Source: Ignavibacteriota bacterium (GTDB lineage: Bacteria > Bacteroidota > Ignavibacteria > UBA10030). Taken from it: a stretch of DNA of 64,000 nucleotides. Below, piece after piece: positions 52,763 to 62,031 of this stretch. Position numbers and translations under genes: made by a program. A model generated the notes under the pieces. That model was not told the DNA's origin, did no database searches, and saw nothing but the letters and a program-made list of their open reading frames with translations. Within the stretch, counting starts at the first letter, position 1. The number at the start of each line of letters is the position of its first letter. The stretch covers positions 214,402 to 278,401 of the forward strand of contig PMZI01000023.1 of NCBI GenBank assembly GCA_003170475.1, written 5' to 3'.

Positions 52763-53551
52763 ATGGCACTCAACTATACGGTACCCGCCGTCGATCGTGC
52801 AATCAGGGTTCTCGAACTCCTTTCCGCCGCGCGGAACGGTTTGTCGCTTGCTCAATTGGCATCGCAGACAAAAGTCCCCAAGAGCACAATGTTTCGCATT
52901 CTCCACACACTGCGGGAGCATCAGATCATTCTGGAGGATAATGAACGCAAGTTGTTCACCTTGGGCATGAGGGTTCTTGGCTGGGGAAATGCTGCGCTGG
53001 AGCGAATGGACTACAAGGCGATCGCACACCCCTATCTTGTCAAACTCGCGGAGGAAACACGCGAAAGTTTCTACCTGGCTCTTCTGGATCACGACGAGGT
53101 TATTCTCGTGGACCGGGTGGACACCCCGGAAGTGTGGAAAATGGTCACTCGGCTTGGCCAGCGTTCGCCGTTTCATTGCACAGCAACGGGCTTGATTATT
53201 GCGGCGGCAATGAGCGATGACGACATTGATGAAATGATCGATCGTCACGGACTCAGGAAGTTTACTCCGAAGACCATCACAAATGTCGTACGGCTCAAAC
53301 GCCGGTTGAAAGAAGTCGATCGGCTTGGCTATGCTGTGGCTGATGGAGAATACAAGCCCGAGCTGTGCGCCGTGGCTGTTCCTATCTGGGACCACGCCGG
53401 CGCTGTTGTGGCGTCGCTCATGACCGCTGTTCCGTCTGCGCGCAGCCGCAAGGACAAAAAGCTCGTGGTCAATTTGATTTCGGTTCTGAAACGCGAAGCG
53501 GCGCAGATTTCTAAAAGAATCGGATATGAAAAAGGATCTTTCGGCAACTGA
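52763..53551 (+). CDS. IclR-family transcriptional regulator
   Basis: A 262-residue regulator. The N-terminal winged-helix domain (about 8-75) reads VPAVDRAIRVLELLSAARNGLSLAQLASQTKVPKSTMFRILHTL, and the C-terminal IclR effector domain (about 85-250) contains AHPYLVKLAEETRESFYLALLDHDEVILVDRV, SPFHCTATGLIIAAAM, YAVADGEYKPELCAVAVPIWDHAGAVVASL. IclR proteins respond to small organic acids, sugars or aromatic compounds. It heads a plus-strand unit that continues to 63654 and is preceded by a sigma-70-like promoter, so it probably controls the locus, including itself. No Shine-Dalgarno precedes the ATG. Confidence 0.95.
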   Translation: MALNYTVPAVDRAIRVLELLSAARNGLSLAQLASQTKVPKSTMFRILHTLREHQIILEDNERKLFTLGMRVLGWGNAALERMDYKAIAHPYLVKLAEETRESFYLALLDHDEVILVDRVDTPEVWKMVTRLGQRSPFHCTATGLIIAAAMSDDDIDEMIDRHGLRKFTPKTITNVVRLKRRLKEVDRLGYAVADGEYKPELCAVAVPIWDHAGAVVASLMTAVPSARSRKDKKLVVNLISVLKREAAQISKRIGYEKGSFGN

Positions 53552-53586
53552 GTTGCCCTTCCCTCAAGAAACAATACAGGAGCCGT

Positions 53587-54414
53587 ATGCGCCGTCTTGA
53601 ATTTGGCATAGTGAGCGATGAGATCTCGCCGGATTTCGATGAAGCTGCACGATATGGGGGTGAATGGGGCATCTCGATTTTCGAGTTGCGCGTCCTGAGA
53701 ACCGGGCGCATTCCCGCGGTTGACCAGGCTGAGCTCCGGGAAGTCCAGGCGTTGGTGAAAGACAATGGGCTGAAGATCACGGCATTGTCGCCGGGCATCT
53801 TCAAGCTGCCGTTGTCGCAAATGGCGAAGCTTGAAGAGGAGCTTGCAACAACACTGCCCAAAACACTGGCGCTGGCGCGCGAGTTTGGAGCCTCTCTCGT
53901 CATCGCTTTCGGTTTTCAGCGAGAGCAGAACGAAAAGCCGGAAATGTTTTCGCGGGCAGTCGATTTTATGAGCCGCGCAGCCGAAAGAGCGGGAAAAGAA
54001 GGAATCAAAATCATCATCGAAAACGAGCCGGGGTTCTGGTGTGATTCGGGCGCCAATACAGCGAAATTGATTCAAGCAGTGAACTCATCATACCTGAGAG
54101 CCAACTGGGATCCGTGCAACGGCTACGGCACGGCAGAGCGCCCGTTTCCGGAAGGGTACGACGCGGTCAAACAGTACATTGCCAACGTTCATGTGAAAGA
54201 TACCAAAGAGGGATCGCTGATTCGTTGCGTTCCCGTTGGTGAAGGAGCGCTCAACTGGAAAGGACAGCTTGCAGCGTTAGTGCGGGATGAATTGGTACAC
54301 CACGTCACGATAGAAACGCATTGTTTGCCACTGGTGGAGAATTCGAAACAAAACGTGGAAACACTGAAAAACTACCTCGCTGATATCTATCTCCAACAGG
54401 AGACTGCATCATGA
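53587..54414 (+). CDS. sugar phosphate isomerase/epimerase-like protein (AP endonuclease 2 fold)
   Basis: A 275-residue TIM-barrel protein of the xylose-isomerase-like/AP endonuclease 2 superfamily. It opens LEFGIVSDEISPDFDEAARYGGEWGISIFELR and keeps metal-site-like stretches IKIIIENEPGFWCDSGAN (Glu), LRANWDPCN (Asp), ANVHVKD (His) and VTIETHC (Glu). Members isomerise or epimerise sugars or cyclitols; the exact substrate is unknown. The ATG follows AGGAG. The gene overlaps the next by ATGA (TGA at 54412). Confidence 0.9.
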   Translation: MRRLEFGIVSDEISPDFDEAARYGGEWGISIFELRVLRTGRIPAVDQAELREVQALVKDNGLKITALSPGIFKLPLSQMAKLEEELATTLPKTLALAREFGASLVIAFGFQREQNEKPEMFSRAVDFMSRAAERAGKEGIKIIIENEPGFWCDSGANTAKLIQAVNSSYLRANWDPCNGYGTAERPFPEGYDAVKQYIANVHVKDTKEGSLIRCVPVGEGALNWKGQLAALVRDELVHHVTIETHCLPLVENSKQNVETLKNYLADIYLQQETAS

Positions 54415-56600
54415 GTCTTGAACGACGCGACTTCTTGAAATATGTCGGCGTAGGAGCCATTGCGACAACCATCCGTCCTCACCTCGATTCTCCGCAGGAC
54501 GTCCCACTCGTGAACGAACAGAAAATTCATCCGGATTTTCGTTCAAACAACCACGGGGTGGAATATTACATGCTTGGCAACGGTCTGATCCTCACAGCCC
54601 TTCAGGTCTCGCCGAAGCCCGAATCCGGAACACATTGTGGACTGCTCGTGAGTTCCTCGGAACACTTCTGTCGAAAACTCAGCACGTACCTCTTTCATCC
54701 GGAACGCGGACTTCAGAACACTCGGTTCACTGTCAATATCGATGGAAAAGGATACAGTCCGGAGTATGACAAAACCGCTCTCCGGTGGGAATATCCCGAC
54801 AAGGTACCGACTATTGTCATAGAGTGGACTGCGGGGGAATGCGCTGTTCGGGAAGAATTGATGTGTCCTATCAACGACTCCGCCCTTGTTCGGACTGTGA
54901 CGATTCAAAATAGGTCTTCCGTTGGCGTAAAAGGAACCGGCGCGATCCTTTTGTATCCCAATCTTATGTTCTTCGATGAATATCATGTCGATCGTGATAA
55001 GGGAACCCTGGCGGCCACGGGATATGCTTCCATGGAGATGTTTTGTCTCAACGAAGCAACTCCCGGTGATCGACATCTGAATGTGATGTTCGGGGAAATC
55101 CCTGCCGGCGGTACGAAGACTTCCACCGTCGTTCTTACGGTGAACCTGACGCGAGCGAAGTTTGAAAACAAGGGTCTGGCCGCCATGGAAAAGGAAACGC
55201 AGCGGTACTGGAGCCAACGTGCGACCTGCGAGACGAACCACGACGGACTCAATCATCTTTTTCACAGTGCCGTAACGGGCATGCGCTCTGCGGTCTCTCA
55301 AACAGGAAAGATGGATTCAGGCATCTGGCAGTACAATTTCGAATGGGTGCGGGACCAAAGCATGATGGCGGCCGCGAGCTCCTTGTGCGGTTATGCCGAT
55401 ATCGCCGAGACATCGCTGCTTCGCATGCTCGATCGTTCCATTGATGATGAGGGGCGAGCCCGGGACGCAAGCCGTCACAGGCCGCCGGAGACAATTGAGC
55501 TCGACCAAAACGGGGAATTCCTCTACGCAGTCTGGACGCACTGGATGTGGACGGGCAACGACACCATCATCAAACAATTTTGGCCGAAGATCAAAGCCGT
55601 CGCGGACTTTGTGCTCCGTCCGGAGTTTCTGGATTCTGCGACGGGCCTCGTGAAGAACTCACGTGAGTTCTGGGAACGTGATGCGGGGTTTGGAGTCAAA
55701 GAAGGGTATGAGCACACCTATCAGGTCTGGAACATCGTCGGCCTTGAGTTTGCGGCTGACCTTGCACACCATATGAAAGAGCCGGCAAGTGCACAGAGAT
55801 GGATGGACGCTTCGCGGAAGATGAAGAACTCCTTCCTCAATGATCCCAAATTCTCTTTCATTGACAATGGTGTGTTCATCAAGCGCCGACTGCTCAATGG
55901 TGAAGTCCAGCGCACTTTCGAACCGCCGAATCGAAAATCCATGGCCCCGGGCGTGCCGCTGAACGTCGAAAAAGTCTCCTACGTAGATCCCGATGCCGGT
56001 GATGTCTACCCGATCATGCTGGGACTGATTGATCCAAAAAGTCCTGTCGCTCTCAAGACGCTTGAGTCAATGGAGTTGTTGTGGAATCAACGGTGGACGA
56101 CGGGCGGATACGCCCGCTATAACGTAACGTCGGAACCCGATTCGCCGGGCTCGTGGCCGTTTGCGACGATGTTCCTGGCGCGCGCGTACTTCGAAGCCGG
56201 AAACGACGAAAAGGTGTGGCGCGCGCTCAATTGGCTGCTGCATTGTCCCGGAGGCAAGGCTGGTTCATGGTTTGAATGTCACGCTGATCGACCCGTACCG
56301 CCGTTGCCGCCGTTGGGCATTGTGCCGTGGACGTGGGCAGAACTGGCAGTCTTCTTTGTTCATCATCTCCTCGGCGTTCGTCCAAACAAGAATGAACTTG
56401 TCATCCGGCCGAGGCTGTTGACCGGACTCGACAAAGCAAAAGCATCCCTTACTCTTCGCGGTCAGCAAATCGACCTGACTGTTACCCGCGCTGAGAAGGA
56501 AGCGGTGGCTGTTGTGAACGGAAAACAGGTTGCACTGGTCAATGGGGAACTCAAACTGGCGATCCCGACGAAGGCGCAAACCATCGAAATGAAAATCTAG
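54411..56600 (+). CDS. Tat-exported GH15-like six-hairpin glycosidase (paralogue B)
   Basis: A 729-residue relative of the 40021 protein. A Tat signal (ERRDFLK) begins the protein. The N-terminal beta-domain (about 35-270) and (alpha/alpha)6 barrel (about 280-660) follow, with WQYNFEWVRDQSMMAA (GH15-type WVRD kept), TIELDQNGEFLYAVWTHWMWTGND, NSREFWERDAGFGVKEGYEHTYQVW and RAYFEAGNDEKVWRALNWLL. The C-terminal beta-domain ends in AIPTKAQTIEMKI. Compared with paralogue A it keeps the Arg of the WVRD motif and so is the better candidate for an active enzyme. It should be exported to the periplasm. The start overlaps the previous stop (ATGA). Confidence 0.87.
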   Translation: MSLERRDFLKYVGVGAIATTIRPHLDSPQDVPLVNEQKIHPDFRSNNHGVEYYMLGNGLILTALQVSPKPESGTHCGLLVSSSEHFCRKLSTYLFHPERGLQNTRFTVNIDGKGYSPEYDKTALRWEYPDKVPTIVIEWTAGECAVREELMCPINDSALVRTVTIQNRSSVGVKGTGAILLYPNLMFFDEYHVDRDKGTLAATGYASMEMFCLNEATPGDRHLNVMFGEIPAGGTKTSTVVLTVNLTRAKFENKGLAAMEKETQRYWSQRATCETNHDGLNHLFHSAVTGMRSAVSQTGKMDSGIWQYNFEWVRDQSMMAAASSLCGYADIAETSLLRMLDRSIDDEGRARDASRHRPPETIELDQNGEFLYAVWTHWMWTGNDTIIKQFWPKIKAVADFVLRPEFLDSATGLVKNSREFWERDAGFGVKEGYEHTYQVWNIVGLEFAADLAHHMKEPASAQRWMDASRKMKNSFLNDPKFSFIDNGVFIKRRLLNGEVQRTFEPPNRKSMAPGVPLNVEKVSYVDPDAGDVYPIMLGLIDPKSPVALKTLESMELLWNQRWTTGGYARYNVTSEPDSPGSWPFATMFLARAYFEAGNDEKVWRALNWLLHCPGGKAGSWFECHADRPVPPLPPLGIVPWTWAELAVFFVHHLLGVRPNKNELVIRPRLLTGLDKAKASLTLRGQQIDLTVTRAEKEAVAVVNGKQVALVNGELKLAIPTKAQTIEMKI

Positions 56601-56621
56601 GAAGAACTCTCCGGGCGGACC

Positions 56622-57692
56622 ATGGCAACATTGTTTGGCAAGAACTACAGCCGTCGCGAGCTGGAACAACGCGTTGGTCACCTTTCACAGATCGCGGGCG
56701 TGAGATTGATGCAGTTGCTGGAGGGGAAGGAAACCGATGTTCGCACCGCAGATGTCCGGAGTGGATCGGGACTGCGGTTTCAGATATCGCTCGATCGAGG
56801 AATGGATATTTCTGTTGCGGAATACAAGAGTATGTCGCTCGCCTGGCGGTCACCTCAAGGGGATGTCCACCCGAGTCACTTCGATCCGAAAGGGATGGGA
56901 TGGTTGAAATCGTTTCCCGGTGGATTGATGACGGGATGCGGATTGACATCAGCAGGTGCGCCATGCTCTGATGCCGGTGAAGAGCTGGGAATCCACGGTC
57001 GCTTGTCGAACCTCCCTGCCTCCGACATTCAGGCGAAAACAGAATGGAATGGCGACCAGTGCGTTTTCAAGATCAGCGGAGTCATCCGAGAAAATGTCAT
57101 CTTCAAAGAGAACCTGGCTCTCTACAGAACAATCGAAGTTGAGCTTGGGAAATCTATTATCACCGTGCGTGACAAAGTAGTGAATGAAGGATTTCGGCAG
57201 GCACCGCTGATGATGTTGTATCATATCAATCTGGGGTGGCCGCTGCTCGACGACGGAGCCGGGGTGCATCTCAATGCCCGATCAATGAAGCCGAGAGATG
57301 CCGAGGCTGAGAAAGGGGCAGCGTCGGCGGCCAGGATGCCGACCCCCATGGCAGGATACAAGGAACAAGTTTTCTACCACGACCTGATTGCTGAAGACAA
57401 CGGCTTCGCCTCGGCGGTGCTTGAAAATAGAAAACTGGGACTTGGCCTGTTTGTGCGCTATAGACAGGAGGAACTGCCGAAGTTTATTCAGTGGAAAATG
57501 GCAGCTGAAGGAGAGTACGTCCTCGGATTCGAGCCAGCGAACTGTCTGGTCGAGGGACGGGCGAAGGAACGCGAGCGGGGAACACTGCAATTCCTCGAAC
57601 CGGGCGAAACGCGGGAGTTTCTCGTTCACATCGGCGTGCTTGACGGCAACACTCAGATCGATCAATTCAAAAGCGAAAACAAACTCCAATGA
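56622..57692 (+). CDS. DUF4432 (aldose 1-epimerase-like) protein
   Basis: A 356-residue galactose-mutarotase-fold protein of the DUF4432 family. Indicators are LRFQISLDRGMDISVAEYKSMSLAWRSPQGDVHPSHFDP, WLKSFPGGLMTGCGLTSAGAPCSDAGEELGIHGRLSNLPA, MMLYHINLGWPLLDDGA and LGFEPANCLVEGRAKERERGTLQFLEPGETREFLVHIGVL. Members bind sugars and are proposed aldose or ketose epimerases; activity is not established. The ATG follows a weak GGGCGGACC. It overlaps the next gene by ATGA, so translation is probably coupled. Confidence 0.9.
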   Translation: MATLFGKNYSRRELEQRVGHLSQIAGVRLMQLLEGKETDVRTADVRSGSGLRFQISLDRGMDISVAEYKSMSLAWRSPQGDVHPSHFDPKGMGWLKSFPGGLMTGCGLTSAGAPCSDAGEELGIHGRLSNLPASDIQAKTEWNGDQCVFKISGVIRENVIFKENLALYRTIEVELGKSIITVRDKVVNEGFRQAPLMMLYHINLGWPLLDDGAGVHLNARSMKPRDAEAEKGAASAARMPTPMAGYKEQVFYHDLIAEDNGFASAVLENRKLGLGLFVRYRQEELPKFIQWKMAAEGEYVLGFEPANCLVEGRAKERERGTLQFLEPGETREFLVHIGVLDGNTQIDQFKSENKLQ

Positions 57693-58711
57693 CTGAAAAA
57701 AAAGTACGAATTGCGCAAGCAGGCATAGCGAATCACGGACGGACGATTGTGAACGCGACCCGCGATGCCGGAAATCTCCAACTCATTTCGTGTTTCGACA
57801 TCAACACGGTTGCGAACGAATCGGTGGCGAAGGAGTTTGGTGCGACGGCGGCCACAGGATATGATCAACTTGTTCAGGATCCGACTGTCGACGCGGTTTC
57901 GTTGGTAACTCCGAACCATCTTCACCTCGAACAGATACAAAAGGCTGTCGAGGCAAAGAAACACATTTTCGTGGACAAACCAATCACCAATACCGTTGCC
58001 GAAGCACAGCAGGCGATTAACCTGGTAAAAAGAGCAGGCCTGATCCTGATGGTGGGGCACAACACCAGACGCCGCCAGGTCTTCCGGCGCGCAAAAGCAC
58101 TTTTGACGGAGCAAAGAATCGGCGACATTGTAGCGGTCGAAGCGAATCTTTCCCGTCCCGCCGGCCTGCAAGCAGGGCTGCCGGCATGGAAAGCCGATCG
58201 TCGCACCTGCGCGCTCCTGCCGATGATGCAGCTCGGAATTCACTTTGTTGATACTGTGGAGTACCTGATCGGCCCCATCGAGCGGGTCAGTTGTTTTGCT
58301 GGCAATATCGCAATGCCCAATCAGGTTCTCGACTCAACGGCAGCAATTCTCCAGTTGAAATCAGGCATTCCCGTCTCTCTTACATCCTACTACGTTTCTG
58401 CTGACGCCTACTTTCTACGTATCTATGGCACAAAAGGGACAATTCATTGTTCTCCCCTGAAACTCCGTCTGGACATTCTGCACAATGGAGAATTGAAAGA
58501 TACAATAGAAGAGGACTTCAGCTCTGAAGGAGCGGGAAGTTATATCCTGCAGATGCGGGAATTCGGGGATTGTGTTCTGCGAGGGGTTCAGCCGGAAACA
58601 GGCGGCAACCAGGGCTTAAAAGCGTTGGCTGTCATCGAGGCGATGGTCAAGTCAGTTGAAAATCATTCGGTTGTTGAACTCAGCGACATCTTAAAAGAGG
58701 AGCACCCATGA
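57689..58711 (+). CDS. Gfo/Idh/MocA-family oxidoreductase
   Basis: A 340-residue NAD(P)-dependent dehydrogenase of the glucose-fructose oxidoreductase/inositol dehydrogenase family. The Rossmann domain has AGIANHGRTIVNATRD, ISCFDIN and AVSLVTPNHLHLEQIQKAVEAKKHIFVDKPITN, where DKP is the family's active-site Lys-Pro motif. The C-terminal domain has GHNTRRRQVFRRAK, MMQLGIHFVDTVEYLIGPIERVS and FLRIYGTKGTIHC. The first Rossmann glycine motif is slightly altered (GIANHG). The role is probably oxidation or epimerisation of a sugar derivative. It overlaps the following gene by ATGA. Confidence 0.93.
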   Translation: MTEKKVRIAQAGIANHGRTIVNATRDAGNLQLISCFDINTVANESVAKEFGATAATGYDQLVQDPTVDAVSLVTPNHLHLEQIQKAVEAKKHIFVDKPITNTVAEAQQAINLVKRAGLILMVGHNTRRRQVFRRAKALLTEQRIGDIVAVEANLSRPAGLQAGLPAWKADRRTCALLPMMQLGIHFVDTVEYLIGPIERVSCFAGNIAMPNQVLDSTAAILQLKSGIPVSLTSYYVSADAYFLRIYGTKGTIHCSPLKLRLDILHNGELKDTIEEDFSSEGAGSYILQMREFGDCVLRGVQPETGGNQGLKALAVIEAMVKSVENHSVVELSDILKEEHP

Positions 58712-60732
58712 TACCATCTCGGAGGAAGTTTCTCAATACAGCTGCCTTGACAATGGCGGGCGTTGCCCTTGCCCCACGAAGGACACTTGCGGCGTACGTG
58801 CCGGATGATCCAATACTGAAGAAATCAAACACGCTTCTCTTCGATCAAAGCGACATCGCGCGCATACAAGCGACCCAAAAACTTCCGCGTTTTGCTTCGT
58901 ATTGGAAAACAATGATGACGGCAGATTTAGCAGCGGACACAAAATTTCTCCGCGCCGAACTGAGACTCAATAATCACGTTGCCGACTTGCTCCGTGCACG
59001 TCAGATTCTTGAAAGATCTTCCTTTGTCTATGCGATCAGCGGCGACAAGAATCATCTCGAGATTTCAAAACTCGCCATTGACCGTATCCTGGAATATAAA
59101 AAGTGGGATTACTTTTTAGAGGCGGGAGAATTTACCTTTGGCCTGCAACGCGCTCCGGAGACAACCATTGCCATGTGTTTTGCGCAGGAGTGGCTTGGCG
59201 ATGCGTTGAGCGACACTACGAAAAGGGAAATCGAAAAGCAGATCGGAGAAAAGGGAGCACCGGCGTGTTATCGCACGCTCTACGGAATGAAATATCCGGA
59301 TCGCGTTCGAGGATGGGGATTTGACCCGGAGAGCGACTATGCGTTTAAGATCGTCGACATGAGCCGTTGGCCGTTGATCCTCAACGCAACGAATCTCAAG
59401 GTTATTCCGATCGCCGGTCTTGGAGTCGCCGCTTGTCTGCTGTACAACAAGCATCCGCAAGCGGAACAATGGCTCAACCTTGCGCGACAGAGCGCCCGAG
59501 CCTTTGCTCCGATGTTCGGTTCTGACGGGTGCTATGACGAAGGGGTCAGCTATTGGGGATACACAGCGCTCTATTATACACTGTTCCTGGAGGTCATGTA
59601 TCGAACGTTGGGGATTGATGAGCGAAACCTCATCAACTACCCTGGAACCGTACGCTATGGACTCCAGATGTCGATGCCAACAGAAGGCACGCCGGATGAC
59701 TGTGTAAATTTCGGTGATGCGAGCACTGTGGGCGATGTCTCGGTCGCAGCTTGGGTTGCTCGACGGCACCGCGATCCAATCGCTCAATATGTTGTGACGT
59801 CAATCAGTGAAGTAAAGACCCATTACGGAATGGTGTGGTACGATCCGACGGTGGAGGTGAAGAAACCCGGCCCAGAGTTGTATGATGTGCGCTTCGACAA
59901 CGATATCGTTGTGTCCAGGACGGGATGGGACAAAAAGGACTCGGTGGTTGGTCTGCGCAGTGGGGGGCCGGCCAACCACGAGCATGCAGATCGGAACAGC
60001 ATAGTTTTCAAGGCGTATGGTGAGCGATTGCTTCACGATCCTTTGCACGCCGCCTATCCTTATACGCTTCCACACTGGATATTACGACTGACGGCAGCGC
60101 ACACGGCAGTCTTGATTAACGGCAAAGGTCATCAATATCATGATGGTCATGAAGGGACCAACGCTTCGTGGGCGGAGGCAAAAGTTGTTCGCTATCAGCC
60201 GTCGGAGAAGCAGCTCGTTGTCACGAGCGACGCAACGGACGCATATCGATTGGTAAATCCCGACGTCAAGTCGGTGCTGCGTACGTTGGTTTTCCTGAAA
60301 CCCGACATCTTGCTGGTCTTCGATAGGGTGACGTTGAAGTCAGTGAAGTCAAAAGTCCAGCTTCGCTTTCAAGTCTATAACGGCGATGGAAAGGGAGAGT
60401 CGGATGTCAACAAGGGCGGATTTGTCATAAAGCGTCCGCTGGCCTCTCTCCGCGGAACGATTGTCACCCCGGCGCCGTTTGAAGTCAAGTCGGGGACTCA
60501 TGCAGTCCCAAAAGATATCGGCGTCTATCCATTTGTTGAAGTTGCGGCAGATAAGTCTCTCGATCATCACATTCTGACCGTGTTTACTGCGCAGCAAGCA
60601 GGCAAAGAGCACGGAAAAGTAACCTCGACTTCCAAGGGTTCTGTGTGGACTGCAAGAATTGAGCACAACGGCCAGGTGAAGAGCGTGAGCATCAATGTTG
60701 ACGAAGATATTCCGGCGGTCAATATCGCATAG
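58708..60732 (+). CDS. Tat-exported heparinase II/III-like protein
   Basis: A 674-residue exported protein. Its Tat signal (SRRKFLNTAALTMAGVALAP) is typical. The N-terminal alpha-helical toroid (about 40-370, LLRARQILERSSFVYAISG, YDEGVSYWGYTALYYTLFLEVMYRTLG) and the C-terminal beta-sandwich domain (about 390-670, VVSRTGWDKKDSVVGLRSGGPANHEHADRNSIVFKAYGERLLHDP, AAHTAVLINGKGHQYHDG) match heparinase II/III and alginate-lyase-like families. The NHEHADRNS segment corresponds to the conserved His-Asp region. Members cleave uronic-acid-containing polysaccharides by beta-elimination; the substrate here is unknown. It starts inside the previous stop (ATGA). Confidence 0.88.
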   Translation: MIPSRRKFLNTAALTMAGVALAPRRTLAAYVPDDPILKKSNTLLFDQSDIARIQATQKLPRFASYWKTMMTADLAADTKFLRAELRLNNHVADLLRARQILERSSFVYAISGDKNHLEISKLAIDRILEYKKWDYFLEAGEFTFGLQRAPETTIAMCFAQEWLGDALSDTTKREIEKQIGEKGAPACYRTLYGMKYPDRVRGWGFDPESDYAFKIVDMSRWPLILNATNLKVIPIAGLGVAACLLYNKHPQAEQWLNLARQSARAFAPMFGSDGCYDEGVSYWGYTALYYTLFLEVMYRTLGIDERNLINYPGTVRYGLQMSMPTEGTPDDCVNFGDASTVGDVSVAAWVARRHRDPIAQYVVTSISEVKTHYGMVWYDPTVEVKKPGPELYDVRFDNDIVVSRTGWDKKDSVVGLRSGGPANHEHADRNSIVFKAYGERLLHDPLHAAYPYTLPHWILRLTAAHTAVLINGKGHQYHDGHEGTNASWAEAKVVRYQPSEKQLVVTSDATDAYRLVNPDVKSVLRTLVFLKPDILLVFDRVTLKSVKSKVQLRFQVYNGDGKGESDVNKGGFVIKRPLASLRGTIVTPAPFEVKSGTHAVPKDIGVYPFVEVAADKSLDHHILTVFTAQQAGKEHGKVTSTSKGSVWTARIEHNGQVKSVSINVDEDIPAVNIA

Positions 60733-62001
60733 ATGAAGAGCGAAGTGACAGACATGAAAATCTCTGACAGGCATTTTCAGGAAGCCTTGAAGTTAATTCC
60801 TTGGGGGACGCAAACGAATGCCAAGCGTCCATTTCCGCAGTTCGATGATGTCATGCCGAAGTTCATCGAACGCGGCAAGGGATGTCGCATGTGGGACATG
60901 GAGGGAAAAGAGTACATCGACTTCCGGTTGGCACTCGGCCCCATCACTCTGGGGTACTGCTATGATGAGGTGGACGATGCGGTCCGTGCCCAGATGAAGA
61001 AGGGTGTGCTCTTTAGTATGGCGAGTCCCCTGGAGCTTGAGTTGGCGCAGTTACTGCACGAGACCGTCCCGAACGCAGAAATGGTGCGGTTCATGAAGAC
61101 CGGCGAGGACGCTAATCTCTGCAACGTGCGCATTGCGAGGGCATACACGCAACGCGACATGGTTCTCACGAGCGGTTATCATGGCTATCCCGACTGGTTT
61201 GCCGTTGACGACAGCCCCAAGAACGGCGTGCCCGTGATCTTAAAGGACTACGTCAAGGTGATTCCGTGGGGAGACTGTGACGCCGCAGAAAAGCTCATTC
61301 GCCAGTACAATGAGCGCATCGCGTGTGTTGTGTCGATCCCGTACGACATGAATGAGGATGTCAGTGGAAGCTACATCAAGCATCTGCGGAAATTGACGAA
61401 GGAGTACGGAATCCTGCTTGTGCTCGATGAAGTGTGGACCGGCTTCCGTCTGGCGCTTGGTGGAGCGCAGGAGCTCTTCAATGTCGATGCGGACCTGGCA
61501 AGCTACGCAAAAGCAATGGCGAACGGATATCCAATATCGACATACCTTGGAAAGCAAAAGTATCTGGAAACGCTCAACACGTTTCGCATGACAACAACCT
61601 ATGCCGGCGAGACGCTTTCCATTGCCGCTGCCATTGCGACGCTGAAAATCATGAAGCGCGAAAAGGTCCATGACCATCTCTACGCCATGGGTCGCAGATT
61701 GATGGAGGGATTCAATCGAATTGCAGCCGAATGCGGCGTTAAGGCGTACGCGGCCGGTCTGCCGCCGTCATCCTATCTCAAGTTTAACACCCCGGACAAG
61801 GCGTACAATGAGCGGTTGGAGTACCTTTGGTTCAGAGAACTCTTCCGAGAGGGAGTCTTTGTCGTTCTTCGTTGGTTCATCTGCTATTCGCACAAGGCAG
61901 CAGACATTGATGAAGCTTTGGAAAAAGCAAAGACGGCTTTGAAGAGAGCTCTCGAGGCAGAACCAAAAGAGCGCGCAAGTATCAAACCATTCTATTGGTA
62001 A
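60733..62001 (+). CDS. class III aminotransferase, glutamate-1-semialdehyde aminomutase-like
   Basis: A 422-residue fold-type I PLP enzyme. Motifs are LIPWGTQTNAKRP, GKEYIDFRLALGPITLGYCYDEVDDAV, MVRFMKTGEDANLCNVRIARAYT, SGYHGYPDWF, LVLDEVWTGFRLALGGA with Asp232, and SYAKAMANGYPIS with the Schiff-base Lys260. It resembles glutamate-1-semialdehyde 2,1-aminomutase and related sugar aminotransferases, but HemL function is doubtful in this catabolic context. The ATG directly after the previous TAG lacks a Shine-Dalgarno; a second ATG is at 60754. With the class V enzyme at 42301 it gives two PLP proteins in the locus. Confidence 0.9.
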   Translation: MKSEVTDMKISDRHFQEALKLIPWGTQTNAKRPFPQFDDVMPKFIERGKGCRMWDMEGKEYIDFRLALGPITLGYCYDEVDDAVRAQMKKGVLFSMASPLELELAQLLHETVPNAEMVRFMKTGEDANLCNVRIARAYTQRDMVLTSGYHGYPDWFAVDDSPKNGVPVILKDYVKVIPWGDCDAAEKLIRQYNERIACVVSIPYDMNEDVSGSYIKHLRKLTKEYGILLVLDEVWTGFRLALGGAQELFNVDADLASYAKAMANGYPISTYLGKQKYLETLNTFRMTTTYAGETLSIAAAIATLKIMKREKVHDHLYAMGRRLMEGFNRIAAECGVKAYAAGLPPSSYLKFNTPDKAYNERLEYLWFRELFREGVFVVLRWFICYSHKAADIDEALEKAKTALKRALEAEPKERASIKPFYW

Positions 62002-62031
62002 CAAACAGCCACCCCCGAAGGAAGTGACGGT

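Noticed and set aside
60733-62001. HemL for tetrapyrrole synthesis
   Set aside because: Only general GSA-aminomutase likeness is visible and the context is catabolic; called by family only.
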